Part shown: piece after piece, positions 1-7,242 of the stretch | How the letters are laid out: the number at the start of each line of letters is the position of its first letter | How positions within the stretch are numbered: position 1 is the first letter of the stretch | Assembly (NCBI GenBank): GCA_002470135.1 | Contig: DKNC01000003.1 | Location: 43,223 to 63,551, forward strand | Direction: 5' to 3' | DNA: 20,329 nt | Source: Actinobacteria bacterium UBA7398 | GTDB taxonomy: Bacteria > Actinomycetota > Actinomycetes > Nanopelagicales > Nanopelagicaceae | The notes under the pieces: model-generated | The model's input: only the letters and a program-made list of their open reading frames with translations | What the model was told of the DNA's origin: nothing | The model's database searches: none | Position numbers and translations under genes: made by a program

Positions 1-554
1 TGTGTGCTGAAAATGCGCTATCTGGAACTTCGCAACGACCATCCGATGTCATCAAGCATTACGGCGGCACAACTGTTGAAGTCATAAATACTGACGCAGA
101 GGGACGTTTGGTTTTAGCAGATGGTTTAGCTTTTGCGGATAAGAATTTAGACCCAGATTATTTGCTTGATGTAGCAACACTTACTGGTGCGGCCACGCTA
201 GGACTTGGCCGTCAATATGGCGCGATGTACACCCGCGATCTTAAATTAGCTAAGAAGCTCCACGAGATTGGTGAAATTTCTGGTGATCGCGTCTGGCATA
301 TGCCACTTGTTGATGATTATGACGTTGCGCTTGAAAGTGAAATCGCGGATTACAACCACACTGCCGATAAGTTTCATTTCTCGGGCGGCTCAGTTACTGC
401 TGCGCTTTTTTTAGAAAAATTCGTTGGCAAACGTAAGTGGGTCCACTTCGATATCGCCGGACCGGGTCGTTCCGAAGTTGATGCTGGCGAGTATGTAAAG
501 GGAGGCACTGGCTTCGCAGTTCGGCTATTAACTGAGTGGATCGCATCGCTGTGA
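1..554 (+). CDS. pepA: Leucyl aminopeptidase (M17 family), C-terminal part, 5' end outside the window
   Basis: Cytosolic M17 aminopeptidase that removes N-terminal residues from peptides using two metal ions. The frame is open from base 3, so only the C-terminal ~183 residues are present. The family signature NTDAEGR lies at about bases 90-110; its Asp and Glu are metal ligands and its Arg is catalytic in this family. It is followed by LVLADGL, then DVATLTGAA and HFDIAGP, all typical of the catalytic domain. The stop TGA (552-554) overlaps the favoured GTG start of the methyltransferase gene, so the two are probably co-transcribed and coupled. An ATG or GTG further in, such as at 108, is not the true start because conserved sequence precedes it. 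The M17 assignment is firm; substrate preference cannot be read from this fragment. Confidence 0.93.
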   Translation, partial: CAENALSGTSQRPSDVIKHYGGTTVEVINTDAEGRLVLADGLAFADKNLDPDYLLDVATLTGAATLGLGRQYGAMYTRDLKLAKKLHEIGEISGDRVWHMPLVDDYDVALESEIADYNHTADKFHFSGGSVTAALFLEKFVGKRKWVHFDIAGPGRSEVDAGEYVKGGTGFAVRLLTEWIASL

Positions 555-1186
555 GCATTCCACGCGGTGATATGAATTCATTTTCCGAAAATTATCTACC
601 CGAAGATACGGTCACGCAACGCGCGCGAGCTCGAGGTGATGAAATCGGCGCTCTAAATACATCACCGATAGTTGGCTCACTCTTACGTTATTTAACCCAC
701 CTAATTGGCGCAACTTCAGTCGTTGAAGTAGGCACTGGTTCCGGAGTCAGTGGCTTATGGATTTTTAAAGGTTTAGCCAAGCATGGCGTTTTAACTTCGA
801 TTGATAAAGAAACCGAAAACTCCAAAATTGCTAGAACTGCATTTGAAGATGGTGACATAAATGTTGCACGCTATCGATTAATCACTGGTAACACTCGCGA
901 TGTAACTGCAAAACTTGCGGACAGTCTTTATGATTTATTTGTAATTAGAGATTTCAGTGATTTACTCGAATCAGTAGATCAAGGATTTCGCGCACTTCGC
1001 CCAGGCGGAATTTTATTAATTGATAGCGCTCTCGGTGGTGGCAAAGTTGCAGACCCGACCCAACGTGATCCAATTACTATTTCGCGACGCGAAACTATTA
1101 AAGCTATTCGTGAATCGGATGATCGTTGGGCCCCCATGCTCTTGCCGTTAGGCGAAGGTGTGTTAGTTGCCACAAAATTAAGTTAG
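551..1186 (+). CDS. SAM-dependent O-methyltransferase (Rv1220c-like)
   Basis: Class I SAM-dependent methyltransferase of the small O-methyltransferase family, 211 residues from GTG 551. The SAM-binding glycine motif VVEVGTGSG is at about residues 57-65, followed by SGLW. An acidic residue after the second strand (SIDKE) and the late RPGGILLID strand fit the Rossmann fold. The motif after strand 4 reads YDLFVIRDFSD, where metal-dependent family members usually have a FIDADK-like sequence, so metal dependence is doubtful. GTG 551 is favoured because it makes a GTGA overlap with the pepA stop; GTG 536 or ATG 572 are possible, and 572 gives an N-terminus close in length to relatives. In mycobacteria the homologue lies beside sigE and is divergent from it, as I recall; here it precedes htrA on the same strand. 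The substrate is unknown. Confidence 0.85.
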   Translation: MSIPRGDMNSFSENYLPEDTVTQRARARGDEIGALNTSPIVGSLLRYLTHLIGATSVVEVGTGSGVSGLWIFKGLAKHGVLTSIDKETENSKIARTAFEDGDINVARYRLITGNTRDVTAKLADSLYDLFVIRDFSDLLESVDQGFRALRPGGILLIDSALGGGKVADPTQRDPITISRRETIKAIRESDDRWAPMLLPLGEGVLVATKLS

Positions 1187-1252
1187 AACTTTCTGCGCAA
1201 TCTCAGTAAAATTTCAGAAGGTATTTAGTTTTATCGTGAAGAATGCAGCACT

Positions 1253-1258
1253 TATATT
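1253..1258 (+). promoter_or_regulatory. Possible -10 element for htrA
   Basis: TATATT lies 17 bases before the htrA ATG, in the 89-base gap after the methyltransferase. A poor -35 (TTATCG, 1231-1236) sits 16 bases upstream. No good Shine-Dalgarno is visible before the ATG. This is a weak call from hexamer resemblance only. Confidence 0.3.
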
Positions 1259-1275
1259 GAAACGGACGTGAGTAG

Positions 1276-2412
1276 ATGAGCGAAAAAAATGTGCCAGCCT
1301 GGTGGTCCCATCCAGATCACGAGGTAACGCTCGCCCGAAAAGAGCTGCGCAAACCAGTTTCAGGCACAATCGCAATTGCACTGATCGCAGGGATAATTGG
1401 TGGCATTGGCGGTAACTACTTCGGCAGCAATAACATTTCAGCTCATAGCGTTAAGTTGGTTTCAGCAAAGAGCACGGTAGAGCGCCAACCAGATTCGATT
1501 GCTGGAATTGCCGCGCGAGTTTTACCATCAGTGGTCTCAATAACAATAAATACTGAACGTGGTGGCGGCTCTGGATCCGGTTTTGTAATTCGGAGCGATG
1601 GCTACATTCTTACAAACAACCATGTAGTGGCTGGCGCTGCTGATGCAAAAGGTGAAATCAAAGTAACCCTTAGCGATGGCAAAACTTTTACGGCAAAAAT
1701 TCTTGGTAGAGATGCAGCTTACGATCTTGCAGTATTGAAAATTTCAGTAACTGGGTTATCAGCGCTGCAATTTGGCGATAGTGATGCAATTCAAGTTGGC
1801 GACAATGTAATCGCAATTGGATCCCCACTTGGACTATCTGGCACCGTAACTTCAGGAATCATTAGCGCAAAAAATCGAGCGGTTACATCCGGAACTGGAA
1901 CTAGCGAAAGTTCATTTATTAATGCGCTCCAGACTGATGCCGCAATTAATCCAGGAAATTCTGGTGGACCGTTAGTAGATGCCACCGGAGCGGTAGTAGG
2001 GGTTAACTCTGCTATTGCAACACTAAGTTCTTCTTATGGAAGCCAATCCGGTTCGATTGGTTTAGGTTTCGCAATTCCAATAAACCAAGCAAAAAAGACT
2101 GCCGAACAATTAATTAACAATGGCAAAGCCACCTATCCAATTATGGGAATTATGGTTGACACCGCGTTCAATGGTGCTGGCGCGAAAATTTCTGAGCGCC
2201 CTGGATCTGTTGTAGTTGGCGGTCCAGCTGCAAAAGTCGGTTTAATGAGTGGCGATGTGATTCTAAAAATAGATGGTGTGGCAATAAATTCCTCAGATGA
2301 ATTAATCGTCGCTATTCGTTCTCATGATGTGGGAGATGTAATTTCAGTTACATACACTCGCAATGGAAAAGTATCGACCGTAAAAATTACCTTGGTTGCC
2401 GCTAAAAACTAG
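1276..2412 (+). CDS. htrA: Membrane-anchored HtrA/DegP-type serine protease with PDZ domain
   Basis: Extracytoplasmic trypsin-like protease for envelope protein quality control, 378 residues. After a short cytoplasmic N-terminus, a Gly/Ile-rich membrane segment runs at about 30-50. The protease domain spans about 72-280 with a complete triad: His116 (TNNHVV), Asp150 (AAYDLAVLK) and Ser229 (GNSGGP). One PDZ domain lies at about 290-372 (VGLMSGDVILKIDG). It is shorter than mycobacterial HtrA, which has a longer cytoplasmic N-terminus. The gene precedes tatB by 51 bases. In relatives htrA follows sigE and rseA, which belong to the envelope stress response; those are absent here. Its regulation is therefore unclear. 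Assignment to the family is firm; substrates are not predictable. Confidence 0.95.
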   Translation: MSEKNVPAWWSHPDHEVTLARKELRKPVSGTIAIALIAGIIGGIGGNYFGSNNISAHSVKLVSAKSTVERQPDSIAGIAARVLPSVVSITINTERGGGSGSGFVIRSDGYILTNNHVVAGAADAKGEIKVTLSDGKTFTAKILGRDAAYDLAVLKISVTGLSALQFGDSDAIQVGDNVIAIGSPLGLSGTVTSGIISAKNRAVTSGTGTSESSFINALQTDAAINPGNSGGPLVDATGAVVGVNSAIATLSSSYGSQSGSIGLGFAIPINQAKKTAEQLINNGKATYPIMGIMVDTAFNGAGAKISERPGSVVVGGPAAKVGLMSGDVILKIDGVAINSSDELIVAIRSHDVGDVISVTYTRNGKVSTVKITLVAAKN

Positions 2413-2427
2413 TTGATATCAGGCAGG

Positions 2428-2457
2428 TTGAGGAGTCAGCAAGCTTGACCCTAGTAT
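2428..2457 (+). promoter_or_regulatory. Leaderless promoter candidate for tatB
   Basis: TTGAGG (2428-2433), an 18-base spacer and TAGTAT (2452-2457) end six bases before the tatB ATG at 2464. Transcription would then start at or next to the A of the ATG, giving a leaderless mRNA. No Shine-Dalgarno lies close to the ATG, which supports this reading. Confidence 0.55.
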
Positions 2458-2463
2458 TGGGCC

Positions 2464-2778
2464 ATGTTCGATATCGGCGCTGGCGAGATGATTGGCTTAG
2501 GAGTAATTGCGGTATTCCTAGTCGGTCCAGAACGATTGCCAAAACTTGCGGTAGATGCCGCTAAATTATTGAAGAAAGCGCGCAATCTCTCCCAAATAGC
2601 CACCATGCAATTGCGTGAAAATCTCGGACCTGGATTTGAAGATTTAGATGTCAAAGATTTGCACCCTAAAACTTTTATTAAGAAACATCTAAACGAAGTA
2701 ATAGATGAAAATGCTGGTGCAATGAAAGAAATTAAAGAGATTAAGAAGATTACAAAATTAGATCCTGAAATTTTATGA
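2464..2778 (+). CDS. tatB: Sec-independent protein translocase subunit TatB
   Basis: Component of the twin-arginine translocase that, with TatC, binds signal peptides of folded exported proteins. The 104-residue protein has the family layout: MFDIG start, Glu8, one membrane helix at about 4-20, the hinge motif GPERLPKL at 21-28, an amphipathic helix (about 29-55) and a charged C-terminal tail. MFDIG with GPERLP favours TatB over TatA. It sits downstream of htrA, as in other actinobacteria, and its TGA overlaps the mrp ATG (ATGA at 2775-2778), so mrp is translationally coupled. The start has a TANNNT element six bases upstream, suggesting its own leaderless promoter in addition to any read-through from htrA. 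Confidence 0.93.
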   Translation: MFDIGAGEMIGLGVIAVFLVGPERLPKLAVDAAKLLKKARNLSQIATMQLRENLGPGFEDLDVKDLHPKTFIKKHLNEVIDENAGAMKEIKEIKKITKLDPEIL

Positions 2779-3893
2779 CGATTTCTAAAATTAGAGCGGC
2801 ATTAGCTACAGTTTCGGATCCAGAATTACATAAGCCGCTAACCGAATTAGGCATGGTCGAATCAGTAGCGTTTGAATCCGGAACCGCAACTCTAGGAATT
2901 TTATTAACAATCTCTGGCTGTCCAATGCGTGATCGACTCACTACTGATATTACGAAGGCAGTGACCGCAATTGCTGAAGTAAATGCGGTTGTAATTAATT
3001 TTGGCGTAATGAGCGAAGCCCAACGCGGTGAAGTTAAAAAAATATTAAGCGGTGGTAGAGAAAAATTCATTCCGTTTGCCCAACCTGATTCGCTTACTCG
3101 AGTTTTTGGAATTGCATCTGGCAAAGGTGGCGTTGGAAAGTCTTCGGTCACCGTTAATTTGGCAGTCGCAGTCGCTAACCGTGGGTTCAAAGTCGGAATT
3201 TTGGATGCTGATGTTTATGGCCACTCCGTGCCGCGTTTGATGGGGCTAGCTGGACAACGTCCGACTGCTATCGATCAAACTTTTATTCCACTAGAGGCGC
3301 ATGGCGTAAAAGTTGTATCTATGGAAATGTTTAAACCAGATCGCTCAGATCCAATTGCTTATCGCGGCCCACTATTGCATCGAGTTCTAGAACAGTTGTT
3401 AAGCGATGCTTATTGGGGTGATCTAGATTTCTTATTTCTAGATTTGCCACCAGGCACTGGAGATATCGCGATTTCTCTCGGACAGTTAATTCCCGCATCT
3501 GAAATTTTGGTAGTTACAACGCCACAAGTTGCTGCTGCAGAAGTAGCCGAACGCGCTGGTCGTATTGCCCACCAATTAAAGCAACACCTAATTGGTGTTG
3601 TTGAAAATATGTCGGAATTTCCATGTCCACATTGCGGTGAAATGATTTCTCTATTTGGAAAGGATGGTGGGGAGGAGACTGCGGCACGACTTAGCGGTTT
3701 AGTTGGGGCTGATGTTCCACTTCTTGCAAAAATTCCATTTGATCCAAACCTTAGAGAAGGTGGCGATACCGGTACCCCATTAGTTTTGCGCAATCCTGAA
3801 TCAAACGCTGCCAAAGCTTTAGAAGCGATTGCCGATCAATTAACTTTAAGAACCAAATCTTTAGTTGGCGTCCGGCTTGGGCTTAGTACCTGA
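2775..3893 (+). CDS. mrp: Mrp/ApbC-type iron-sulfur cluster carrier ATPase
   Basis: P-loop ATPase of the Mrp/NBP35 family thought to carry and insert Fe-S clusters in the cytosol, 372 residues. An N-terminal MIP18/DUF59 domain covers about 1-85 (SDPELHKPLTELGM, SGCPMRD). The deviant Walker A GKGGVGKS is at 116-123, the DADVYG switch follows at about 144, and LDLPPGTGD at about 222-230. The cluster-binding pair is the CPHC motif, Cys284 and Cys287. The start ATG overlaps the tatB stop. The last 33 bases overlap the 3' end of the DUF1003 gene on the other strand. Mycobacterial mrp lies in the same neighbourhood but on the opposite strand, as I recall. Confidence in family is high. Confidence 0.95.
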   Translation: MTISKIRAALATVSDPELHKPLTELGMVESVAFESGTATLGILLTISGCPMRDRLTTDITKAVTAIAEVNAVVINFGVMSEAQRGEVKKILSGGREKFIPFAQPDSLTRVFGIASGKGGVGKSSVTVNLAVAVANRGFKVGILDADVYGHSVPRLMGLAGQRPTAIDQTFIPLEAHGVKVVSMEMFKPDRSDPIAYRGPLLHRVLEQLLSDAYWGDLDFLFLDLPPGTGDIAISLGQLIPASEILVVTTPQVAAAEVAERAGRIAHQLKQHLIGVVENMSEFPCPHCGEMISLFGKDGGEETAARLSGLVGADVPLLAKIPFDPNLREGGDTGTPLVLRNPESNAAKALEAIADQLTLRTKSLVGVRLGLST

Positions 3894-4358
3894 GTTCTTG
3901 ACAATCTCTTCAACTGCATCCTGTAATTCGCTCCGCACAAAATCACGAGTTGCAATTTCTCCGATAGCAGTTCGTAGGCTGGCCAGCTCTCGTGTTAAAT
4001 ATTCGGTATCTGCAAGGTTGCGATCATCACGAGCGCGATCTTCTTGATATTGAATTCGATCGCGATCTGCTTGTCTATTTTGTGCTAACAAAATAAGGGG
4101 CGCCGCATAAGAAGCTTGTAGCGAAAGAATTAAAGTTAAGAAAATAAAAGGAAAACTATCAAACTGCCATTTATCTGGCGCTAACGAATTCCAAAGTCCC
4201 CAAGAGAGTACAAATACTGTCATGTAGACTAAGAAGCGCGCTGTACCAAGAAAGCGGGCAAAGTTTTCCGAAAGCCTTCCGAAAGTTTCTGGATCATAGG
4301 ATGGCCGGATTGAACGCCGAGCTTCGCGTGGCGTATCTAAACCTTTAAATCGTGCCAT
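3861..4358 (-). CDS. DUF1003 family membrane protein
   Basis: A 165-residue protein of a family with no established biochemical role. The N-terminal ~35 residues are charged and cytoplasmic. Two membrane helices follow at about 40-58 and 68-92, the second ending in the conserved YAAPLILLAQNRQ stretch. A charged, coiled-coil-like C-terminus rich in Arg, Asp and Glu (RQADRDRIQ, EDRARDDR) ends in a hydrophilic tail. A good Shine-Dalgarno (GGAAGGA, complement of 4365-4371) lies six bases before the ATG, inside the end of the MgtE-like gene, which stops three bases upstream. The pair must be one operon. The 3' end overlaps mrp by 33 bases in convergent orientation. A functional link to the MgtE-like partner is inference from this arrangement. 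Confidence 0.88.
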   Translation of the reverse strand: MARFKGLDTPREARRSIRPSYDPETFGRLSENFARFLGTARFLVYMTVFVLSWGLWNSLAPDKWQFDSFPFIFLTLILSLQASYAAPLILLAQNRQADRDRIQYQEDRARDDRNLADTEYLTRELASLRTAIGEIATRDFVRSELQDAVEEIVKNSGTKPKPDAN

Positions 4359-4361
4359 TTT

Positions 4362-5648
4362 TTATCCTTCCACTTTCATATTTTTAATTTCAGAATTATT
4401 TGAACTGTTGTTGCTTGCGTGGCGCCAGTTCTCAGGCAGCAAGTGGTCAAGCACGTCGTCAACCGTTACTGCACCAAGCAATCTCTCATTTTGGTCCACG
4501 ATTGGCACAGCAAGTAGGTTATAACTCGCAAGATATGAAGAAACCTCGCTAAGTGGCACTTCGGGGAGTAACGGTGTGGTCGCAATATCAACGATTGCGC
4601 CAAGCAATGTTGCTGGTGGCTCGCGTAATAATCGCTGAAAATGCACGATTCCGATAAATCTTCCAGTTGGCGTTTCGAGCGGCGGCCGGCAAACATAAAC
4701 TTGCGAAGCAAGTGCTGGTGGAATTTCACTCTGCCGCACTGTAGCTAGCGCTTCCGCAACCGAAGTATCAGCAGTTAGCACAATGGGCTCAGTAGTCATC
4801 ATGCCACCGGCAGAATAATCTTCATAACGCATCAAGCGCCGTACATCTTCGGCTTCATCAGGTTCCATTAATTCCAAAAGTTTTTGTGCACGTTCTTGTC
4901 CGATCTCACGGAGCAAATCAGCGGCATCATCAGGATCCATTTCACCAAGTACATCCGCAGCACGCTCGCCTTCTAATTCTGCAAGCAATTCAACTCGGGC
5001 GCTTTCATCCATCTCTTCTAATACATCGGCAAGGCGCTCGTCATCTAATGCACGTGCAACTTCCACTCGACGCTTTAACGCTAAATCGTGTAAAACTAAG
5101 GCTAAATCTGGCGCTCGTAAATTTGCTAAAGTCGCTAACAAATTACTTACACCTTGATTAGATTCTAAAGTTGCAATACCTGAAATATCTTCCCAATCGA
5201 TAGTTGAGGAAGCACCGCGGCGACGTAAACCACGACCTTTGCGCATAACATGTACTCGAGTTAGAAACCAATCTCCGCTTCGATTTATTTCCATGGCGAT
5301 ATCTTCAACCAAAACTGGTTCTGCAGAATCGACTAATGTAACTGTGCGATCTAAAAGTTCACCAATTACTAAGATTTCACTCTGTCGTTGTTCGTAACGT
5401 CGCATATTTAAGGTGCCGGTGATGACAACTGTGCCATTTTCAATTGAGGTAACTCGAGTAATTGGAATAAAAATTCGGCGTCGTGGTGGAACTTCAACTA
5501 TAAAACCCAAAACTCTTGGTTGTTGATTATTTGCACGAAGGGTCGCCACAGCATCTCGCACCTTGCCAACTTGATCCCCATTGGGTTCAAAGACTGCCGT
5601 CCCTGCTAGCCGGGCGAGGAATACACGATCCATTACATTCCCGCTCAT
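4362..5648 (-). CDS. MgtE-like cytosolic protein: PRC-barrel-like region, MgtE_N helical domain and CBS pair, no channel domain
   Basis: Soluble relative of the regulatory half of the magnesium transporter MgtE, similar to mycobacterial Rv1232c, about 428 residues. Residues ~6-150 are beta-rich and PRC-barrel-like (RLAGTAVFEPNGDQVGKVRD). An acidic superhelical MgtE_N domain covers about 165-265 (LADVLEEMDESAR, DPDDAADLLREIG). Two CBS motifs cover about 275-415 (MTTEPIVLTADTSV; AVTVDDVLDHLLP). The transmembrane pore domain that follows the CBS pair in true MgtE is missing. Two starts are plausible: ATG 5648, seven bases after TATCCT (leaderless), or ATG 5633, preceded by GCGGGAA. It is followed at once by the DUF1003 membrane protein. 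Mg2+ or nucleotide sensing is inferred from the domains, not shown. Confidence 0.88.
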   Translation of the reverse strand: MSGNVMDRVFLARLAGTAVFEPNGDQVGKVRDAVATLRANNQQPRVLGFIVEVPPRRRIFIPITRVTSIENGTVVITGTLNMRRYEQRQSEILVIGELLDRTVTLVDSAEPVLVEDIAMEINRSGDWFLTRVHVMRKGRGLRRRGASSTIDWEDISGIATLESNQGVSNLLATLANLRAPDLALVLHDLALKRRVEVARALDDERLADVLEEMDESARVELLAELEGERAADVLGEMDPDDAADLLREIGQERAQKLLELMEPDEAEDVRRLMRYEDYSAGGMMTTEPIVLTADTSVAEALATVRQSEIPPALASQVYVCRPPLETPTGRFIGIVHFQRLLREPPATLLGAIVDIATTPLLPEVPLSEVSSYLASYNLLAVPIVDQNERLLGAVTVDDVLDHLLPENWRHASNNSSNNSEIKNMKVEG

Positions 5649-5655
5649 AGCGCAA

Positions 5656-5661
5656 AGGATA
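5656..5661 (-). promoter_or_regulatory. Possible leaderless -10 element for the MgtE-like gene
   Basis: On the minus strand TATCCT ends seven bases before ATG 5648. No recognisable -35 is present. If this is the promoter, transcription would begin at the start codon, and a start at 5633 would have a 15-base leader containing GCGGGAA. Confidence 0.35.
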
Positions 5662-5720
5662 GTCCTTGAAATCGCCAGCATGCGATACTAATTACCGGAA
5701 GAGATTTTTATCGTCAAATT

Positions 5721-5732
5721 GTGATTAATCAC
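5721..5732. repeat. 12-bp perfect palindrome in the divergent MgtE-like/PHP region
   Basis: GTGATTAATCAC reads the same on both strands. It lies in the 134-base region between the divergent MgtE-like and PHP genes, about 50-60 bases upstream of the predicted PHP transcription start. It could be an operator half-turn pair; no binding protein is suggested by sequence alone. Confidence 0.45.
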
Positions 5733-5751
5733 TTGGAGCCAGCAATTAGAT

Positions 5752-5769
5752 GGGGTTAGTGCTTACCCC
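5752..5769. repeat. 18-bp imperfect dyad upstream of the PHP gene
   Basis: GGGGTTAGT and GCTTACCCC form an inverted repeat in which seven of nine pairs match, including five G/C-rich outer pairs. It occupies the -35 region just upstream of the TAACAT element of the PHP gene, a position suited to a repressor or activator. It could also be chance; the surrounding DNA is otherwise A/T-rich. Confidence 0.4.
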
Positions 5770-5770
5770 G

Positions 5771-5776
5771 TAACAT
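5771..5776 (+). promoter_or_regulatory. Leaderless -10 element for the PHP gene
   Basis: TAACAT ends exactly six bases before the GTG start at 5783, and no Shine-Dalgarno is present. The spacing matches that at tatB, tetR and the DUF3499 gene. No good -35 is visible; a dyad lies there instead. Confidence 0.5.
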
Positions 5777-5782
5777 AATGTA

Positions 5783-6628
5783 GTGATTGATTTACATACC
5801 CATTCCAACATAAGCGACGGCACGGATTCGCCAAGTGAGTTGATTAGAAAAGCAGAAGCAGCTGGAATTTCTTTGTTAGCCCTAACCGATCATGACACTA
5901 TTTCTGGCTGGCAAGCGGCTTGTGCTGCGCTCAACCCTGGAATGGATTTAGTTCTTGGCGCAGAAATATCTTGTCAGACCGAAGCAGGTATTAGCGTTCA
6001 TATGTTGGGCTTGTTATTTGATCCAGAAAATGAAGCGCTTCTAACGGCGCTTGCCAAAACTCGCGAGAATCGATTAACTCGCATGGATCGAATCATAGAA
6101 AAATTGAATGCGGCTGGAATTGAAATATCAATCGAAGATGTGATGGCGCAACTAAGTGATGGCGCAACTCTAGGACGGCCTCACTTAGCAGATGCACTTA
6201 TTGCAAAAGGGCATGTAGAGAGCCGCGAATCTGCTTTTAAAGCGCTACTTCATAATGGTTCCAAATATTACGTTTCCCATTATTCGCCATCCCCTGAAGC
6301 TGCGATTAGATTAATTAAAGCTGCGGGCGGCGTCGCAGTTATTGCACATCCTTACGCGTCACAAAGAGGAAAAATCATCACCGCAGAATCTTTTACAAGT
6401 TTAGTTGAAGCTGGATTAGATGGAATTGAGGTAGATCATCGTGACCATAACGAAAGCGAAAAAGCTTCGCTTTTGCGCGTGGCTTACTCTTATGATTTAG
6501 CAATAACTGGTGCCAGTGATTACCATGGAAGCGGTAAAATAAATCAGTTGGCGGAAAATACGACAGCGCTAAAGCAGTGGGAAAAACTTGAATCGCGAGC
6601 GAATAATCGACGGGTGGTGCGAAAGTGA
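5783..6628 (+). CDS. PHP-domain metal-dependent phosphoesterase (RNase AM / YciV-like)
   Basis: A 281-residue PHP-family hydrolase with the full set of metal-binding motifs: HTHS with His5 and His7, TDHD at 35-38, Glu61 (GAEIS), His73, His189 (IAHPYA), then Asp236 and His238 (SDYHG). An insertion with GRPHLA at about 132-137 matches the YciV/RnaAM and nucleoside 3',5'-bisphosphatase subgroup. Likely roles are trimming of RNA 5' ends or hydrolysis of 3',5'-bisphosphonucleotides in the cytosol; which one cannot be told here. GTG 5783 is the only start consistent with the conserved MIDLHTHS N-terminus and has TAACAT six bases upstream, so the mRNA may be leaderless. Its stop overlaps the GTG start of marC (GTGA at 6625-6628), so the two form an operon. 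Confidence 0.9.
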   Translation: MIDLHTHSNISDGTDSPSELIRKAEAAGISLLALTDHDTISGWQAACAALNPGMDLVLGAEISCQTEAGISVHMLGLLFDPENEALLTALAKTRENRLTRMDRIIEKLNAAGIEISIEDVMAQLSDGATLGRPHLADALIAKGHVESRESAFKALLHNGSKYYVSHYSPSPEAAIRLIKAAGGVAVIAHPYASQRGKIITAESFTSLVEAGLDGIEVDHRDHNESEKASLLRVAYSYDLAITGASDYHGSGKINQLAENTTALKQWEKLESRANNRRVVRK

Positions 6629-7242
6629 ATCTAGATAATATATCTGCAGTCACATTTGGATTACAGGCGTTTGTAACTTTATTTGTAATTATGGATCCAC
6701 CTGGGGCAACGCCAATATTTTTGAGTTTAGTACAAAACAAACCTGCTGCAATTCGCAATCGCTTAGCATGGCAAGGCGCTGCCGTCTCCTTTTTCGTAAT
6801 TACAATCTTTGCACTTTTCGGCCGCTTAATTTTAAATTACTTAAATATTTCGATTCCAGCGCTGCAAGGTGCGGGCGGTTTGCTCTTGCTTTTGGTTTCT
6901 TTAGAATTATTACAAGGCGGTAAAAATGATAATGCCAATCAGAAAGATGTAAATGTTGCGCTAGTGCCGCTGGGAACTCCACTACTTGCGGGCCCAGGCG
7001 CGATAGTTGCAACCATGTTATTCGTTCAGAAAGTTGATGATGTTAAAAGCGGGATTGCTTTAATTTTGGCAGTTATTGGAGTCCACCTAGTAATCGGTCT
7101 CTCACTAATGTTTTCTACGAAAATAGTTTCCCTGATTAAAGAATCTGGAGTGATGTTAGTCGCTCGAATCGCAGGATTGCTGCTCGCTGCAATCGCATTC
7201 GAGATGGTTATTAATTCGATAAAAGCCTTCTTTAACCTTTAA
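6625..7242 (+). CDS. MarC family (UPF0056) integral membrane protein
   Basis: A 205-residue protein with six hydrophobic segments, at about 8-28, 45-65, 74-96, 112-130, 139-160 and 178-202. Conserved MarC motifs are present: DPPGATPIFLSL near the N-terminus and PLGTPLLAGPGAI in the middle, which form the paired halves of this inverted-repeat family. MarC was once linked to multiple antibiotic resistance, but its transport substrate is not established. The GTG start at 6625 overlaps the stop of the PHP gene, and coupling explains the lack of a clear ribosome binding site. The stop TAA shares the tetranucleotide TTAA (7239-7242) with the stop of the convergent DUF3107 gene. A joint role with the PHP protein is not evident. 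Confidence 0.9.
   Translation: MNLDNISAVTFGLQAFVTLFVIMDPPGATPIFLSLVQNKPAAIRNRLAWQGAAVSFFVITIFALFGRLILNYLNISIPALQGAGGLLLLLVSLELLQGGKNDNANQKDVNVALVPLGTPLLAGPGAIVATMLFVQKVDDVKSGIALILAVIGVHLVIGLSLMFSTKIVSLIKESGVMLVARIAGLLLAAIAFEMVINSIKAFFNL

Noticed and set aside
4886..5161. Plus-strand reading frame opposite the MgtE-like gene
   Set aside because: It is rich in His, Gln and Leu as expected of the complement of acidic helical repeats and resembles no protein family.
5649..5782. Magnesium riboswitch upstream of the MgtE-like gene
   Set aside because: The predicted transcript has almost no leader, and no M-box-like structure is recognisable in the 134-base region.
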